DNA from: Chloroflexota bacterium
GTDB lineage: Bacteria; Chloroflexota; Chloroflexia; Chloroflexales; Herpetosiphonaceae
Assembly (NCBI GenBank): GCA_020161265.1
Contig: JAIUOC010000005.1
Span: 310,001-374,000 of the forward strand
Length of the DNA stretch: 64,000 nt
Reading direction: 5' to 3'
Made by a program: the position numbers and the translations under genes. The notes under the pieces were generated by a model. It was not told the DNA's origin, made no database searches, and worked only from the letters and a program-made list of their open reading frames with translations. Of the stretch, positions 25,212-38,352 are shown one piece after another; the first letter of the stretch is position 1; every line of letters begins with the position of its first letter.

Positions 25212-28200
25212 ATTCAAATAACCAAAATCCTCGGAAGGGGATTAAAACCTCGAATTGGATCAACACCAAACGGCGCAACGCACGCTAGATTCAAATAACC
25301 AAAATCCTCGGAAGGGGATTAAAACTACAACGAGTGGGATCGCCTACAGGAGAAGTACGGTGCATTCAAATAACCAAAATCCTCGGAAGGGGATTAAAAC
25401 GCCGAAAGACCCACTCGCGGTCTGGTGCTGGCAGGTAGCATTCAAATAACCAAAATCCTCGGAAGGGGATTAAAACCAGCGAGGGAACCGAAGAAGAAGG
25501 AATGAGTATTGAGGAAATTCAAATAACCAAAATCCTCGGAAGGGGATTAAAACTGGCGTAACGTGCGCTTGGCTGGCTGAAGCTCAATAAATGCATTCAA
25601 ATAACCAAAATCCTCGGAAGGGGATTAAAACCCCATACCTTTTGCGATAAAAGATAGCGATATGGTGCGTTGTGAATTCAAATAACCAAAATCCTCGGAA
25701 GGGGATTAAAACCTAGCAGTTTTATAGTGTAGGTATCTACATATCTAGAATTCAAATAACCAAAATCCTCGGAAGGGGATTAAAACCAACGAGCGCCTTC
25801 TCCGATTTGCCGACAGTTTCGTTGAGATTCAAATAACCAAAATCCTCGGAAGGGGATTAAAACGTACACGATCTGGATTCAACGTTCGCTGGAAACATTC
25901 AAATAACCAAAATCCTCGGAAGGGGATTAAAACCGATTGGTCGCTCATCCAATAGCGCAGCTAACTTCCATTCAAATAACCAAAATCCTCGGAAGGGGAT
26001 TAAAACAATGTCTTCTATAATCAACATGTTCGACTGCTTACGCCATTCAAATAACCAAAATCCTCGGAAGGGGATTAAAACACTATGGTATGACCGCGTT
26101 TATCCTGTCGCAACCAACACAATTCAAATAACCAAAATCCTCGGAAGGGGATTAAAACGCATCTCCGGTGCGCCAATGGCGGTCATAAATTCGCCATTCA
26201 AATAACCAAAATCCTCGGAAGGGGATTAAAACTGGTGAATTGCGTTCGCAGCACCTTCAGCTGCGTCATGGCATTCAAATAACCAAAATCCTCGGAAGGG
26301 GATTAAAACATGCCGAAGCCGATCCCTCACTCAAGAAGCGCCAAACGATTCAAATAACCAAAATCCTCGGAAGGGGATTAAAACATCATATGGGAAGGAA
26401 TATAGACGCGAGCGCCTTCTTCCATTCAAATAACCAAAATCCTCGGAAGGGGATTAAAACGTTGTTTTCTCGACCTTGGGCAAAGAATCGGGCTACTGCA
26501 TTCAAATAACCAAAATCCTCGGAAGGGGATTAAAACGGTATAGCGCCCGCAGCGATGCGGGCTTAGGAGATACATCATATTCAAATAACCAAAATCCTCG
26601 GAAGGGGATTAAAACTAAGAATGTGCCAACGCCAATCAAGTCCGAACTATATTCAAATAACCAAAATCCTCGGAAGGGGATTAAAACATTGACCATCTCT
26701 TTCCCGACGTTTTTGAACCAATTGTAGATTCAAATAACCAAAATCCTCGGAAGGGGATTAAAACTTAACTCATAATTGAAGGTGATGCGCATGCCGATCG
26801 ATATTCAAATAACCAAAATCCTCGGAAGGGGATTAAAACACAAAACGAGCGCTGGACGACATCACCTTTGGTATTCAAATAACCAAAATCCTCGGAAGGG
26901 GATTAAAACATGTAAAGATTTTCAGTTTGATGTCGAAGAGTTGTTGTTGAATTCAAATAACCAAAATCCTCGGAAGGGGATTAAAACCAATTTAGCAGAA
27001 CAATCGTCACAATTACTGATAATTTATTCAAATAACCAAAATCCTCGGAAGGGGATTAAAACTTTATTGGCCCTACTTTGTAAGTAAATAACTTGTTATA
27101 TTCAAATAACCAAAATCCTCGGAAGGGGATTAAAACTCAACTTAACTTCTATTATGATGTTGTCATGCAGTATGTATTCAAATAACCAAAATCCTCGGAA
27201 GGGGATTAAAACTTATCTGAAAGATTCCAGCTACTGCAACAAGTAATGGATTCAAATAACCAAAATCCTCGGAAGGGGATTAAAACTGATCGGGCGGTTC
27301 TTAGGGCAGCCACGGGCCGTGATTCAGATTCAAATAACCAAAATCCTCGGAAGGGGATTAAAACACTTCATCGCGTAAAACCGTCGATGGTGATTGAATG
27401 CCATTCAAATAACCAAAATCCTCGGAAGGGGATTAAAACGAACAGTAACAGAATTGGCTACTACGAATGAAACTGTGGCCATTCAAATAACCAAAATCCT
27501 CGGAAGGGGATTAAAACTCACCTGATCCGCGTGTTCGTTTGGCACGTGCTGGAAATTCAAATAACCAAAATCCTCGGAAGGGGATTAAAACTATTCCAGT
27601 GTTGATTGGGGTGATTGAGAAAACCCGCATTCAAATAACCAAAATCCTCGGAAGGGGATTAAAACAGGATTGCTGGTCGCTCCATACGGGCTGCATCCTT
27701 ATTATTCAAATAACCAAAATCCTCGGAAGGGGATTAAAACCTTTGGGTATTTGATCTGCTTAGCGCCCGATGCACTCGCATTCAAATAACCAAAATCCTC
27801 GGAAGGGGATTAAAACACGGCGGCGGCGGCGCTCAAAATCGTTCATAACACCATTCAAATAACCAAAATCCTCGGAAGGGGATTAAAACCGGTTGAAAGC
27901 GTATCATAGAGTGTGGTTTGTGGAATTTATTCAAATAACCAAAATCCTCGGAAGGGGATTAAAACGTAGGTTGGATGGTCAAGGCCGAAGCGCCCGAAGG
28001 CGATTCAAATAACCAAAATCCTCGGAAGGGGATTAAAACGGATATGTTTTTAGCCATTTGTCCTGGCAGTAATCAATTATTCAAATAACCAAAATCCTCG
28101 GAAGGGGATTAAAACGCATGGCCGCACCAATGCGATATCAGCCAACGCCCAAACGCCATTCAAATAACCAAAATCCTCGGAAGGGGATTAAAACTATCGC

Positions 28201-31200
28201 CTCGCGAGAGGCAGGAAGGCAGCATATGAACCCATTCAAATAACCAAAATCCTCGGAAGGGGATTAAAACAACGTGATTGTGTGGGATAAGGGCGGCGGC
28301 GGCATGGGTGATTCAAATAACCAAAATCCTCGGAAGGGGATTAAAACAAATACTGACAACGGTGTAATCATTGATGCGTCCCCAGATTCAAATAACCAAA
28401 ATCCTCGGAAGGGGATTAAAACGGCTCACGATTGTAGCGAATATATTCCATATGCTCATGAATTCAAATAACCAAAATCCTCGGAAGGGGATTAAAACCG
28501 GCTGTGCCCCGTGATGAGAACGATCTCGAAGTCTTAGATTCAAATAACCAAAATCCTCGGAAGGGGATTAAAACCAACGAATACCCGCCAAGGGTATGTC
28601 GCCAGTTTAACATTCAAATAACCAAAATCCTCGGAAGGGGATTAAAACAAAGTTAGCTTTTTGGCGGTCTGTCAACGTTCCTTTAAATTCAAATAACCAA
28701 AATCCTCGGAAGGGGATTAAAACGCGCTCAATGTCGATATCGATTGGGATGCTGTTGCTCGATTCAAATAACCAAAATCCTCGGAAGGGGATTAAAACAT
28801 TACTTTTTCGTCGCAAGTCGCGGTCTTTACCTTCTCGATTCAAATAACCAAAATCCTCGGAAGGGGATTAAAACGGTACGCGCTACGATCCCTGCGAAAA
28901 CTCGCGCAACTGGATTCAAATAACCAAAATCCTCGGAAGGGGATTAAAACTTAACAATACCTGTGCGCGTACTGATTAGGTCAATAAACAATTCAAATAA
29001 CCAAAATCCTCGGAAGGGGATTAAAACAATGCCACCAACAAAAAACGGGTTGCCGCCGTTGATAAAAATATTCAAATAACCAAAATCCTCGGAAGGGGAT
29101 TAAAACCAAAGGATTAGACGAAAGCATCGTGTATGTTAAATTCAAATAACCAAAATCCTCGGAAGGGGATTAAAACTGATTGGGGCTTGTTAGACGATCT
29201 TACAGGCAATATTGCATTCAAATAACCAAAATCCTCGGAAGGGGATTAAAACTGCAATTCCAAGCGCATCTTTGGCCGCGTCAATGATACATTCAAATAA
29301 CCAAAATCCTCGGAAGGGGATTAAAACTGAATAATACCGAGCTTGTATGAAGTACGTCCCGTATTTTCAATTCAAATAACCAAAATCCTCGGAAGGGGAT
29401 TAAAACGGGATTATCGGTAACTAATTCATGAAAAAAGTTATCAATTCAAATAACCAAAATCCTCGGAAGGGGATTAAAACGCATTTCTTAATAACACACT
29501 CAATCACCCTCAAATGATGATTCAAATAACCAAAATCCTCGGAAGGGGATTAAAACGGCATGGATCGGCGCAGAGACTATTGCAGCAGCCTATCGATTCA
29601 AATAACCAAAATCCTCGGAAGGGGATTAAAACTTTGGACTCCCATACGACTAAATCCTCGATCCCACTATCGAGATTCAAATAACCAAAATCCTCGGAAG
29701 GGGATTAAAACCTTCATCGTTGCGCCTCCACTGCCTGTTTCAGTATCTGCATCAATTCAAATAACCAAAATCCTCGGAAGGGGATTAAAACTCTATATCC
29801 CACTTCTTTTCATTCGGCAGTTTGTAATAATTCAAATAACCAAAATCCTCGGAAGGGGATTAAAACAGCAGGATACACAGGCTCATTCGGATCATCTTCC
29901 CACATTCAAATAACCAAAATCCTCGGAAGGGGATTAAAACCCCCACGCACCCCACGCTCGTTCTGCCTCGGCATTCTTGATTCAAATAACCAAAATCCTC
30001 GGAAGGGGATTAAAACCCCTTTGGCACAGAACCAGGGTGTTGGTGCTGGCCTGAGTATATTCAAATAACCAAAATCCTCGGAAGGGGATTAAAACACAAA
30101 CCCCAAATTGCCAATATTGGCAAAAGATCCCCCTATTCAAATAACCAAAATCCTCGGAAGGGGATTAAAACCGCGGGTCAACCGGCTAGAAAACCCAAAG
30201 GGGGAGCCAATGAATTCAAATAACCAAAATCCTCGGAAGGGGATTAAAACGCACTAATGCTACTCTAGGCCTACTTACCCTTGCGGTATTCATTCAAATA
30301 ACCAAAATCCTCGGAAGGGGATTAAAACTAGCCTTGCCCCACTTCAAAAGCTCAACCCGATTGGTATTCAAATAACCAAAATCCTCGGAAGGGGATTAAA
30401 ACGCACCGCCATAGCGGTCGCTATCGTAAACCCGAAAGTCATTCAAATAACCAAAATCCTCGGAAGGGGATTAAAACAAAAAATGACCGTCTATCAGTGT
30501 CGTTATGAAGATCGTATAGATTCAAATAACCAAAATCCTCGGAAGGGGATTAAAACAGCGCTTTTTCTTGGCCTTGCTCGTCCCTCCGGTGGCCATTCAA
30601 ATAACCAAAATCCTCGGAAGGGGATTAAAACGCTTTCAATAATTTGGCGACCGTCCTCGGTCAATTCGATTCAAATAACCAAAATCCTCGGAAGGGGATT
30701 AAAACACGCTAGGCGCAACTTCGACAGTAGCAGCTTGACCAACGTATTCAAATAACCAAAATCCTCGGAAGGGGATTAAAACCTTGATTGCGAAGGCGGC
30801 GCAAAAGCCCAAGTTGGTGCGAATTCAAATAACCAAAATCCTCGGAAGGGGATTAAAACGTTGGCTTCGCGTTTGGTGTTTGGCCCGCGTGTGGTGATTG
30901 ATTCAAATAACCAAAATCCTCGGAAGGGGATTAAAACCGTCACTTCACACAAGTTGCCTTGACTGTCAATAAATTCAAATAACCAAAATCCTCGGAAGGG
31001 GATTAAAACGTATAGGAATGGCGGATGCGATCAAACTCAATCCACGTCCATTCAAATAACCAAAATCCTCGGAAGGGGATTAAAACGCCAAGAATGGCTG
31101 GCGAATCTCAGGCTCATCTTCGTCGATTCAAATAACCAAAATCCTCGGAAGGGGATTAAAACCGATAGGCAACGTTGCCCATACTGTCTAACCAAATTTG

Positions 31201-34200
31201 GATAAATTCAAATAACCAAAATCCTCGGAAGGGGATTAAAACACTGCTCGTCGCGGTATTCGAACTCGTAATCAGCGAATTCAAATAACCAAAATCCTCG
31301 GAAGGGGATTAAAACCGAAATTAATACTTGACAGACCAAGCCCGTTTTTTTCTCAATTCAAATAACCAAAATCCTCGGAAGGGGATTAAAACCTATTCTT
31401 TCTCGGCTGGATGGTTCCAATTCTGGTTATTCAAATAACCAAAATCCTCGGAAGGGGATTAAAACAGCGAAAAAAGTGGATCATGGTTCTCAGGAATATA
31501 CTATTCAAATAACCAAAATCCTCGGAAGGGGATTAAAACCGAACGATGCTTACTGTTTTGTTTGGCAACCATGAATTCAAATAACCAAAATCCTCGGAAG
31601 GGGATTAAAACCCAATTGGTTGATACCGATTCCAATGGTAATCTTTACGTTTATTCAAATAACCAAAATCCTCGGAAGGGGATTAAAACGGGGATTGCTA
31701 CCTATTACGATGTTAAAAATGTTATCTTCCATTCAAATAACCAAAATCCTCGGAAGGGGATTAAAACGGTGATCATAAGTGGGCTATAAAGATCATCGAC
31801 AAGAGCATTCAAATAACCAAAATCCTCGGAAGGGGATTAAAACTTAAGCTCTTGCTTGGTTAGGCTTGGCAGGTAGCGATCAAAATTCAAATAACCAAAA
31901 TCCTCGGAAGGGGATTAAAACAGAAGTTTGGCTTGATCCAAAGGGTGCGCCAACGCAAGTCATTCAAATAACCAAAATCCTCGGAAGGGGATTAAAACTC
32001 TAACAGGTGGTGTAACTCTCGCACCTCCTCTTTTTCATTCAAATAACCAAAATCCTCGGAAGGGGATTAAAACAATCGAGCACCTTGACCGGTAAGGTCG
32101 AGGTCGTGAGTATATTCAAATAACCAAAATCCTCGGAAGGGGATTAAAACAAGTTAGCACCGCAAGCAAAGGGCAAATCCGTTTGGTGCATTCAAATAAC
32201 CAAAATCCTCGGAAGGGGATTAAAACCTATACACAAATAGATACACAACAAACAATAGCACAACATTCAAATAACCAAAATCCTCGGAAGGGGATTAAAA
32301 CCAAGGTCAAACCATCCGGTTTCCAGGGCAAACGTCCCTAAATATTCAAATAACCAAAATCCTCGGAAGGGGATTAAAACGCCCGATGTCAAATAAGGGA
32401 TCAACGCGAAGGGTTTTGATTCAAATAACCAAAATCCTCGGAAGGGGATTAAAACAAACACTCGCAACGGTCTTCTTCGTACTCCGGGTAATAAGCATTC
32501 AAATAACCAAAATCCTCGGAAGGGGATTAAAACGTATCTGTCTAACTTGCCCAAACGCGCCTAGTGGCATTCAAATAACCAAAATCCTCGGAAGGGGATT
32601 AAAACGGCATAGCAGGCCTTGGCAAGCTGGCCGATAGGGATACATTCAAATAACCAAAATCCTCGGAAGGGGATTAAAACGTACATAGGATTGACTCAAC
32701 CCATGCGCGTTGGCGAAGATTCAAATAACCAAAATCCTCGGAAGGGGATTAAAACAAACCCCCATGGGGATTCCTTTCTATCTATGTGATTCAAATAACC
32801 AAAATCCTCGGAAGGGGATTAAAACACATCGAGGTCAATACCTGCCCGCACTGTGGCAGTAAATTCAAATAACCAAAATCCTCGGAAGGGGATTAAAACC
32901 AACTGCTTCTTGCCCGCTGCTACCGTTGACGAGAATCTAAGATTCAAATAACCAAAATCCTCGGAAGGGGATTAAAACTTACATTTTCGCGTTGGCAGAT
33001 TTCGGACATAGCGTCCATTCAAATAACCAAAATCCTCGGAAGGGGATTAAAACGCTTTGGATATGTACACGATTCAATCAGTCGCAAAATATTCAAATAA
33101 CCAAAATCCTCGGAAGGGGATTAAAACGATAGAAACGCCGTGATTGAGGCATGGCAAGCGTACAAGCCATTCAAATAACCAAAATCCTCGGAAGGGGATT
33201 AAAACGAATTGCTCAATGAGGCAGTGTATGGGGTCGCGGGTGGGCAATTCAAATAACCAAAATCCTCGGAAGGGGATTAAAACTCAATTCTACGGAATGC
33301 CTATGTCGGGGAATATCTTAAATTCAAATAACCAAAATCCTCGGAAGGGGATTAAAACATAATCTTACCCTGACCGCCCCAAGAGCCTTGCAGCATTCAA
33401 ATAACCAAAATCCTCGGAAGGGGATTAAAACCTATTGCAGCGTTGCCTATTTCTAGGGCAAGGCTAAAAGCATTCAAATAACCAAAATCCTCGGAAGGGG
33501 ATTAAAACCAAGCGCTGCCAAGGCCACGGCCACCAGTGGGCGGCATTCAAATAACCAAAATCCTCGGAAGGGGATTAAAACTCATAGCTCATAGCATTTA
33601 TCCTTTTGGTGAATAATGGATTCAAATAACCAAAATCCTCGGAAGGGGATTAAAACCTGTAGCACCTTTGACGACCTTGATCGAACCATTTTCATTCAAA
33701 TAACCAAAATCCTCGGAAGGGGATTAAAACTCCGGAGCTGGGCACGGTGGACAAACCATAGTTCATTCAAATAACCAAAATCCTCGGAAGGGGATTAAAA
33801 CATAGTCGATAACGCTATCGGGTGTTCGCATAATACGAATTCAAATAACCAAAATCCTCGGAAGGGGATTAAAACTCTATTTCGATTCGTGAAACACCCA
33901 TGCGTGTTGGTGAAATTCAAATAACCAAAATCCTCGGAAGGGGATTAAAACTATAGTAATCCGACTCCTGCGATATCATTGTAAACATTTATTCAAATAA
34001 CCAAAATCCTCGGAAGGGGATTAAAACCGTTTTGTGGCTTCTGTATCAAGGTTATCAAATGATTCAAATAACCAAAATCCTCGGAAGGGGATTAAAACTG
34101 TACCTGCGAGGTCGGCGGCTGTGCCCATACCGCTCGATTCAAATAACCAAAATCCTCGGAAGGGGATTAAAACTCTAAATCTTTAGGCTCACCTTGCCCC

Positions 34201-37200
34201 AAATTTTGATAATTCAAATAACCAAAATCCTCGGAAGGGGATTAAAACGGTTTGAATGGTGGATTTTATATTGGTACAGGAACTCCATTCAAATAACCAA
34301 AATCCTCGGAAGGGGATTAAAACTCACAACCGTTTCAACGGTCACGTTTGCGCCTGCGGTACTGGCAACCATTCAAATAACCAAAATCCTCGGAAGGGGA
34401 TTAAAACTGAGCGCGACGTTCGTCACCAATCCCAATGGTGACTTAATTCAAATAACCAAAATCCTCGGAAGGGGATTAAAACAGTTTGAGCTGCGGCAAC
34501 GCCGCAAGCTCAGCACAATATGTATTCAAATAACCAAAATCCTCGGAAGGGGATTAAAACCTACAAACTCCGACACGGGATCACTCACGTAGTGATTGAC
34601 ATTCAAATAACCAAAATCCTCGGAAGGGGATTAAAACGCTGGGGTGGCGATAGGTCACTCCCCGCCAGTACCGTTCATTCAAATAACCAAAATCCTCGGA
34701 AGGGGATTAAAACCTAGTGCCAGTGGCCCCGCCGCCTGAGTCACCAACGTACATTCAAATAACCAAAATCCTCGGAAGGGGATTAAAACAGTTTGTAGCC
34801 TTCGCAGAAACGAACGAACTAAAATACATTCAAATAACCAAAATCCTCGGAAGGGGATTAAAACATTGACTTAAGCTTTATCTCTCGTTTCTGTTGATCA
34901 TTCAAATAACCAAAATCCTCGGAAGGGGATTAAAACTACAATAACCACTCTCACAGCCAGAATCTTCATAACCTATTCAAATAACCAAAATCCTCGGAAG
35001 GGGATTAAAACCATAATAAAACATGCAATTTTGCGCCTTTGAACCGATGCAAATTCAAATAACCAAAATCCTCGGAAGGGGATTAAAACCCAGTCGTGGC
35101 CCTCGCGCTTCTGGAGAGATGGTTAACATTCAAATAACCAAAATCCTCGGAAGGGGATTAAAACAACATATTCGTCGCATGCCACTCCGCGTGCTCACAC
35201 TCAATTCAAATAACCAAAATCCTCGGAAGGGGATTAAAACAGAATACTTCGCTTGAAGCCTAACAAGGTGAATACATTCAAATAACCAAAATCCTCGGAA
35301 GGGGATTAAAACGAAGCTCCGAAGGCGACCAAACCATTTCGGTAAGTTCTTTATTCAAATAACCAAAATCCTCGGAAGGGGATTAAAACCTTCGTATGCC
35401 GCTTTACGCTCGGCGCTGAGCTGGTCGATTCAAATAACCAAAATCCTCGGAAGGGGATTAAAACCGTCAATCACATTCCACATGAGACAGTTGAAATCAA
35501 TCGTATTCAAATAACCAAAATCCTCGGAAGGGGATTAAAACAAAAAGCGTCCTATTCTCTTGGCGGTCAAGCGTTATATTCAAATAACCAAAATCCTCGG
35601 AAGGGGATTAAAACGGTCGATGACGACGGCGCAACCCGCTACAGAACCGAGATTATTCAAATAACCAAAATCCTCGGAAGGGGATTAAAACCTTGCATTT
35701 CGCGATATTTGGGAAAAGGAACAATATACGCATTCAAATAACCAAAATCCTCGGAAGGGGATTAAAACCCGCATGTTTTGCCCTTCGTTGGTGTAGCCCC
35801 GATCAATATTCAAATAACCAAAATCCTCGGAAGGGGATTAAAACGCAACATGGACATGCTGTTGATTGACCGTGCCCTCATGGATTCAAATAACCAAAAT
35901 CCTCGGAAGGGGATTAAAACACAATCAACGGTGTAAAATCCGGCGGCTACTTCTGGTAAATTCAAATAACCAAAATCCTCGGAAGGGGATTAAAACGAAA
36001 TTTAGCACCCAGCTTGGGATTTGAGCTGTATTGATATTCAAATAACCAAAATCCTCGGAAGGGGATTAAAACCGACGAGCTTGGGCGTCCAGTAGCTCGG
36101 CGCCGTGGCGAATTCAAATAACCAAAATCCTCGGAAGGGGATTAAAACTTTGAATTTCTCGGTTGCCGCGCCCAGACTGATATAGCATTCAAATAACCAA
36201 AATCCTCGGAAGGGGATTAAAACGCAGATCTGCCTCGGCTTTGGGGCTGAGGCGGAATGCCTTTATTCAAATAACCAAAATCCTCGGAAGGGGATTAAAA
36301 CTCCCTTTACGGTTTTCTGTAATATCAATCAAAACTTGCATTCAAATAACCAAAATCCTCGGAAGGGGATTAAAACTCAACTAATGCCATTGACTTATTG
36401 CAAGGAATAAGCAACATTCAAATAACCAAAATCCTCGGAAGGGGATTAAAACGAACAAGTCTTCCCAACACTGCGATTGTGTGTCGATTGCATTCAAATA
36501 ACCAAAATCCTCGGAAGGGGATTAAAACTTGTCCGTTGGCGCAAGCACAGGCGCAGCGACTGGGAAGATTCAAATAACCAAAATCCTCGGAAGGGGATTA
36601 AAACGTAAAAACTGTACCAATAATAGGCACACTTGAGAGGCAAAATTCAAATAACCAAAATCCTCGGAAGGGGATTAAAACTCTACCACCTCTACTAGAA
36701 GTTGCGCGGCTGATTGTATTTATTCAAATAACCAAAATCCTCGGAAGGGGATTAAAACTGTTAACGCTGTGTTAGCGAATAACTGACCGATTAGTCAATT
36801 CAAATAACCAAAATCCTCGGAAGGGGATTAAAACGATCTTGATACAGACGCTTACGCGGTCGGCCTTGGAAGTTTATTCAAATAACCAAAATCCTCGGAA
36901 GGGGATTAAAACCGTTTCTCTCGCATCGGCTCGTTTGGCGGTATCCCACGATTCAAATAACCAAAATCCTCGGAAGGGGATTAAAACCCCGATGGTTTGG
37001 CATATACCGCATTCGTGTATCCTCCATTCAAATAACCAAAATCCTCGGAAGGGGATTAAAACGGCAGCAGGCCGAGCAGCAGTCCAGTACTGTGATAGCA
37101 ATTCAAATAACCAAAATCCTCGGAAGGGGATTAAAACTTTCTTCGTCGTACCCGCCGAAGTCGGTTCGGAACGAGATTCAAATAACCAAAATCCTCGGAA

Positions 37201-38012
37201 GGGGATTAAAACGATCGCGTGGATGCTCAGCAAGCATAAGATCGATACATTCAAATAACCAAAATCCTCGGAAGGGGATTAAAACCTCCAAAGGATAGCG
37301 ACAATTGTGTTGCGTCCTACATGGATTCAAATAACCAAAATCCTCGGAAGGGGATTAAAACTAAAGAGCCAATGAAACTCTTTAGGGATAGACCCTAAAA
37401 TTCAAATAACCAAAATCCTCGGAAGGGGATTAAAACAAATTCCCACTAGCTCACCAAGTTTGCAAAGGCTGTAACAGATTCAAATAACCAAAATCCTCGG
37501 AAGGGGATTAAAACTTGTCAGCTTCGAAAATACGGAACGAGCGGCGGAGATTAATTCAAATAACCAAAATCCTCGGAAGGGGATTAAAACCTTTCGTGAC
37601 ATCCATTGTTTTCGCATTATCGTGTATATTCAAATAACCAAAATCCTCGGAAGGGGATTAAAACATCAAATCGACCTTGCATCGTGGTGAGTTCACGTTG
37701 CAATTCAAATAACCAAAATCCTCGGAAGGGGATTAAAACATAGTGGCTTGAATCATCAGTGCATAGGTAGCCAACCATTCAAATAACCAAAATCCTCGGA
37801 AGGGGATTAAAACCCATAACTGTGTCATATAACCAAAATCCTCGGAAGGGGATTAAAACCGCACGACCGTGAAGGTTTTCCTGTACAAATTCTGGCGCAT
37901 TCAAAGAACGACAATCCTCGGAAGGGGATTAAAACCCTTCGGCAATCGTTTCATGCGCCTCGCGCGTGTGCTTGCATTCAAAGAACTACAATCCTCGGAA
38001 GGGGATTAAAAA
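25212..38012 (+). CRISPR. Very long type III-A CRISPR array, about 170 repeats
   Basis: A single 12.8-kb array of a 37-nt repeat that starts ATTCAAATAACC, has a central hairpin AATCCTC-GGAA-GGGGATT (7 bp with a GNRA-type loop, one G-T pair) and ends in TTAAAAC. A hand count gives about 170 repeats with spacers mostly of 35-42 nt. Nearly all repeats are identical. The last three are mutated, which places the old end at 38.0 kb and the leader end at 25.2 kb. Cas6 should cut at the hairpin base and leave an eight-nt handle ATTAAAAC. Long open frames through the array (repeating SNNQNPRKGIKT or QITKILGRGLK) are artefacts of the repeat. Confidence 0.99.
37823..37859 (+). repeat. Mutated CRISPR repeat after a 9-nt spacer
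   Basis: This repeat has changes in its first six bases (TGTCAT instead of ATTCAA) and is otherwise intact. Only 9 nt (37814-37822) separate it from the previous repeat, against about 38 elsewhere, so most of that spacer has been deleted. The next two repeats (about 37900 and 37976) share ATTCAAAGAAC and further substitutions. Confidence 0.85.
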
Positions 38013-38047
38013 ATTTTTTCTATTCCAACATCTTTCAAGATCATGGA

Positions 38048-38084
38048 ATAAAAAGAACTTTCATTCTTGGAAGGAGATCAAAGC
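38048..38084 (+). repeat. Fossil CRISPR repeat beyond the array end
   Basis: An ungapped 37-nt alignment to the last mutated repeat gives 27 identical positions, including AAAGAACT, TTGGAAGG and GAT.AAA. It starts 35 nt after the last recognisable repeat, exactly one spacer length. It is probably an old repeat decayed by mutation. Confidence 0.65.
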
Positions 38085-38114
38085 TTTGTGTAGCTTGATG
38101 TCAATACGGCAGTC

Positions 38115-38151
38115 ATTTGAATATCATAAATCCTCGCAATTGATTGAATTC
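38115..38151 (+). repeat. Second fossil CRISPR repeat
   Basis: An ungapped alignment to the array consensus gives 25 of 37 identical positions, with the core AAATCCTCG preserved. It lies 30 nt after the first fossil repeat, close to one spacer length. This spacing supports a common origin more than the identity alone. Confidence 0.5.
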
Positions 38152-38199
38152 TTTAATAAATTCCTAGAGCTTGATTGGAATAATTTTGCTGAATTGATA

Positions 38200-38227
38200 T
38201 TGACATAATAAGGAAGTATGGTATAGA
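38200..38227 (+). promoter_or_regulatory. Promoter of the glycosyltransferase gene
   Basis: TTGACA (38200-38205) and TATAGA (38222-38227) are separated by 16 bp. It lies about 125 bp upstream of the chosen glycosyltransferase start, just beyond the fossil CRISPR repeats. Confidence 0.6.
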
Positions 38228-38352
38228 TTAAGCCTCAAATCTTGCAGCCGCGAGATGTGCTAAGGGTGAGAATGACGTTTGGATAATGCTAAAAGTGAGG
38301 TATGTTATACTCGCTGAAGAATCGCTTATTTGTAGTTTTAGAAATTGAGTTT

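Noticed and set aside
25067-37298. Many open frames within the CRISPR array encoding repeating SNNQNPRKGIKT, QITKILGRGLK or VLIPFRGFWLFE units
   Set aside because: The peptides are translations of the 37-nt repeat in different frames with random spacer sequence between; there are no ribosome binding sites and the frames end at spacers.
37966-38208. An 80-residue open frame at the end of the array
   Set aside because: It reads through the last repeat and the two fossil repeats; no start signal or family resemblance is visible.
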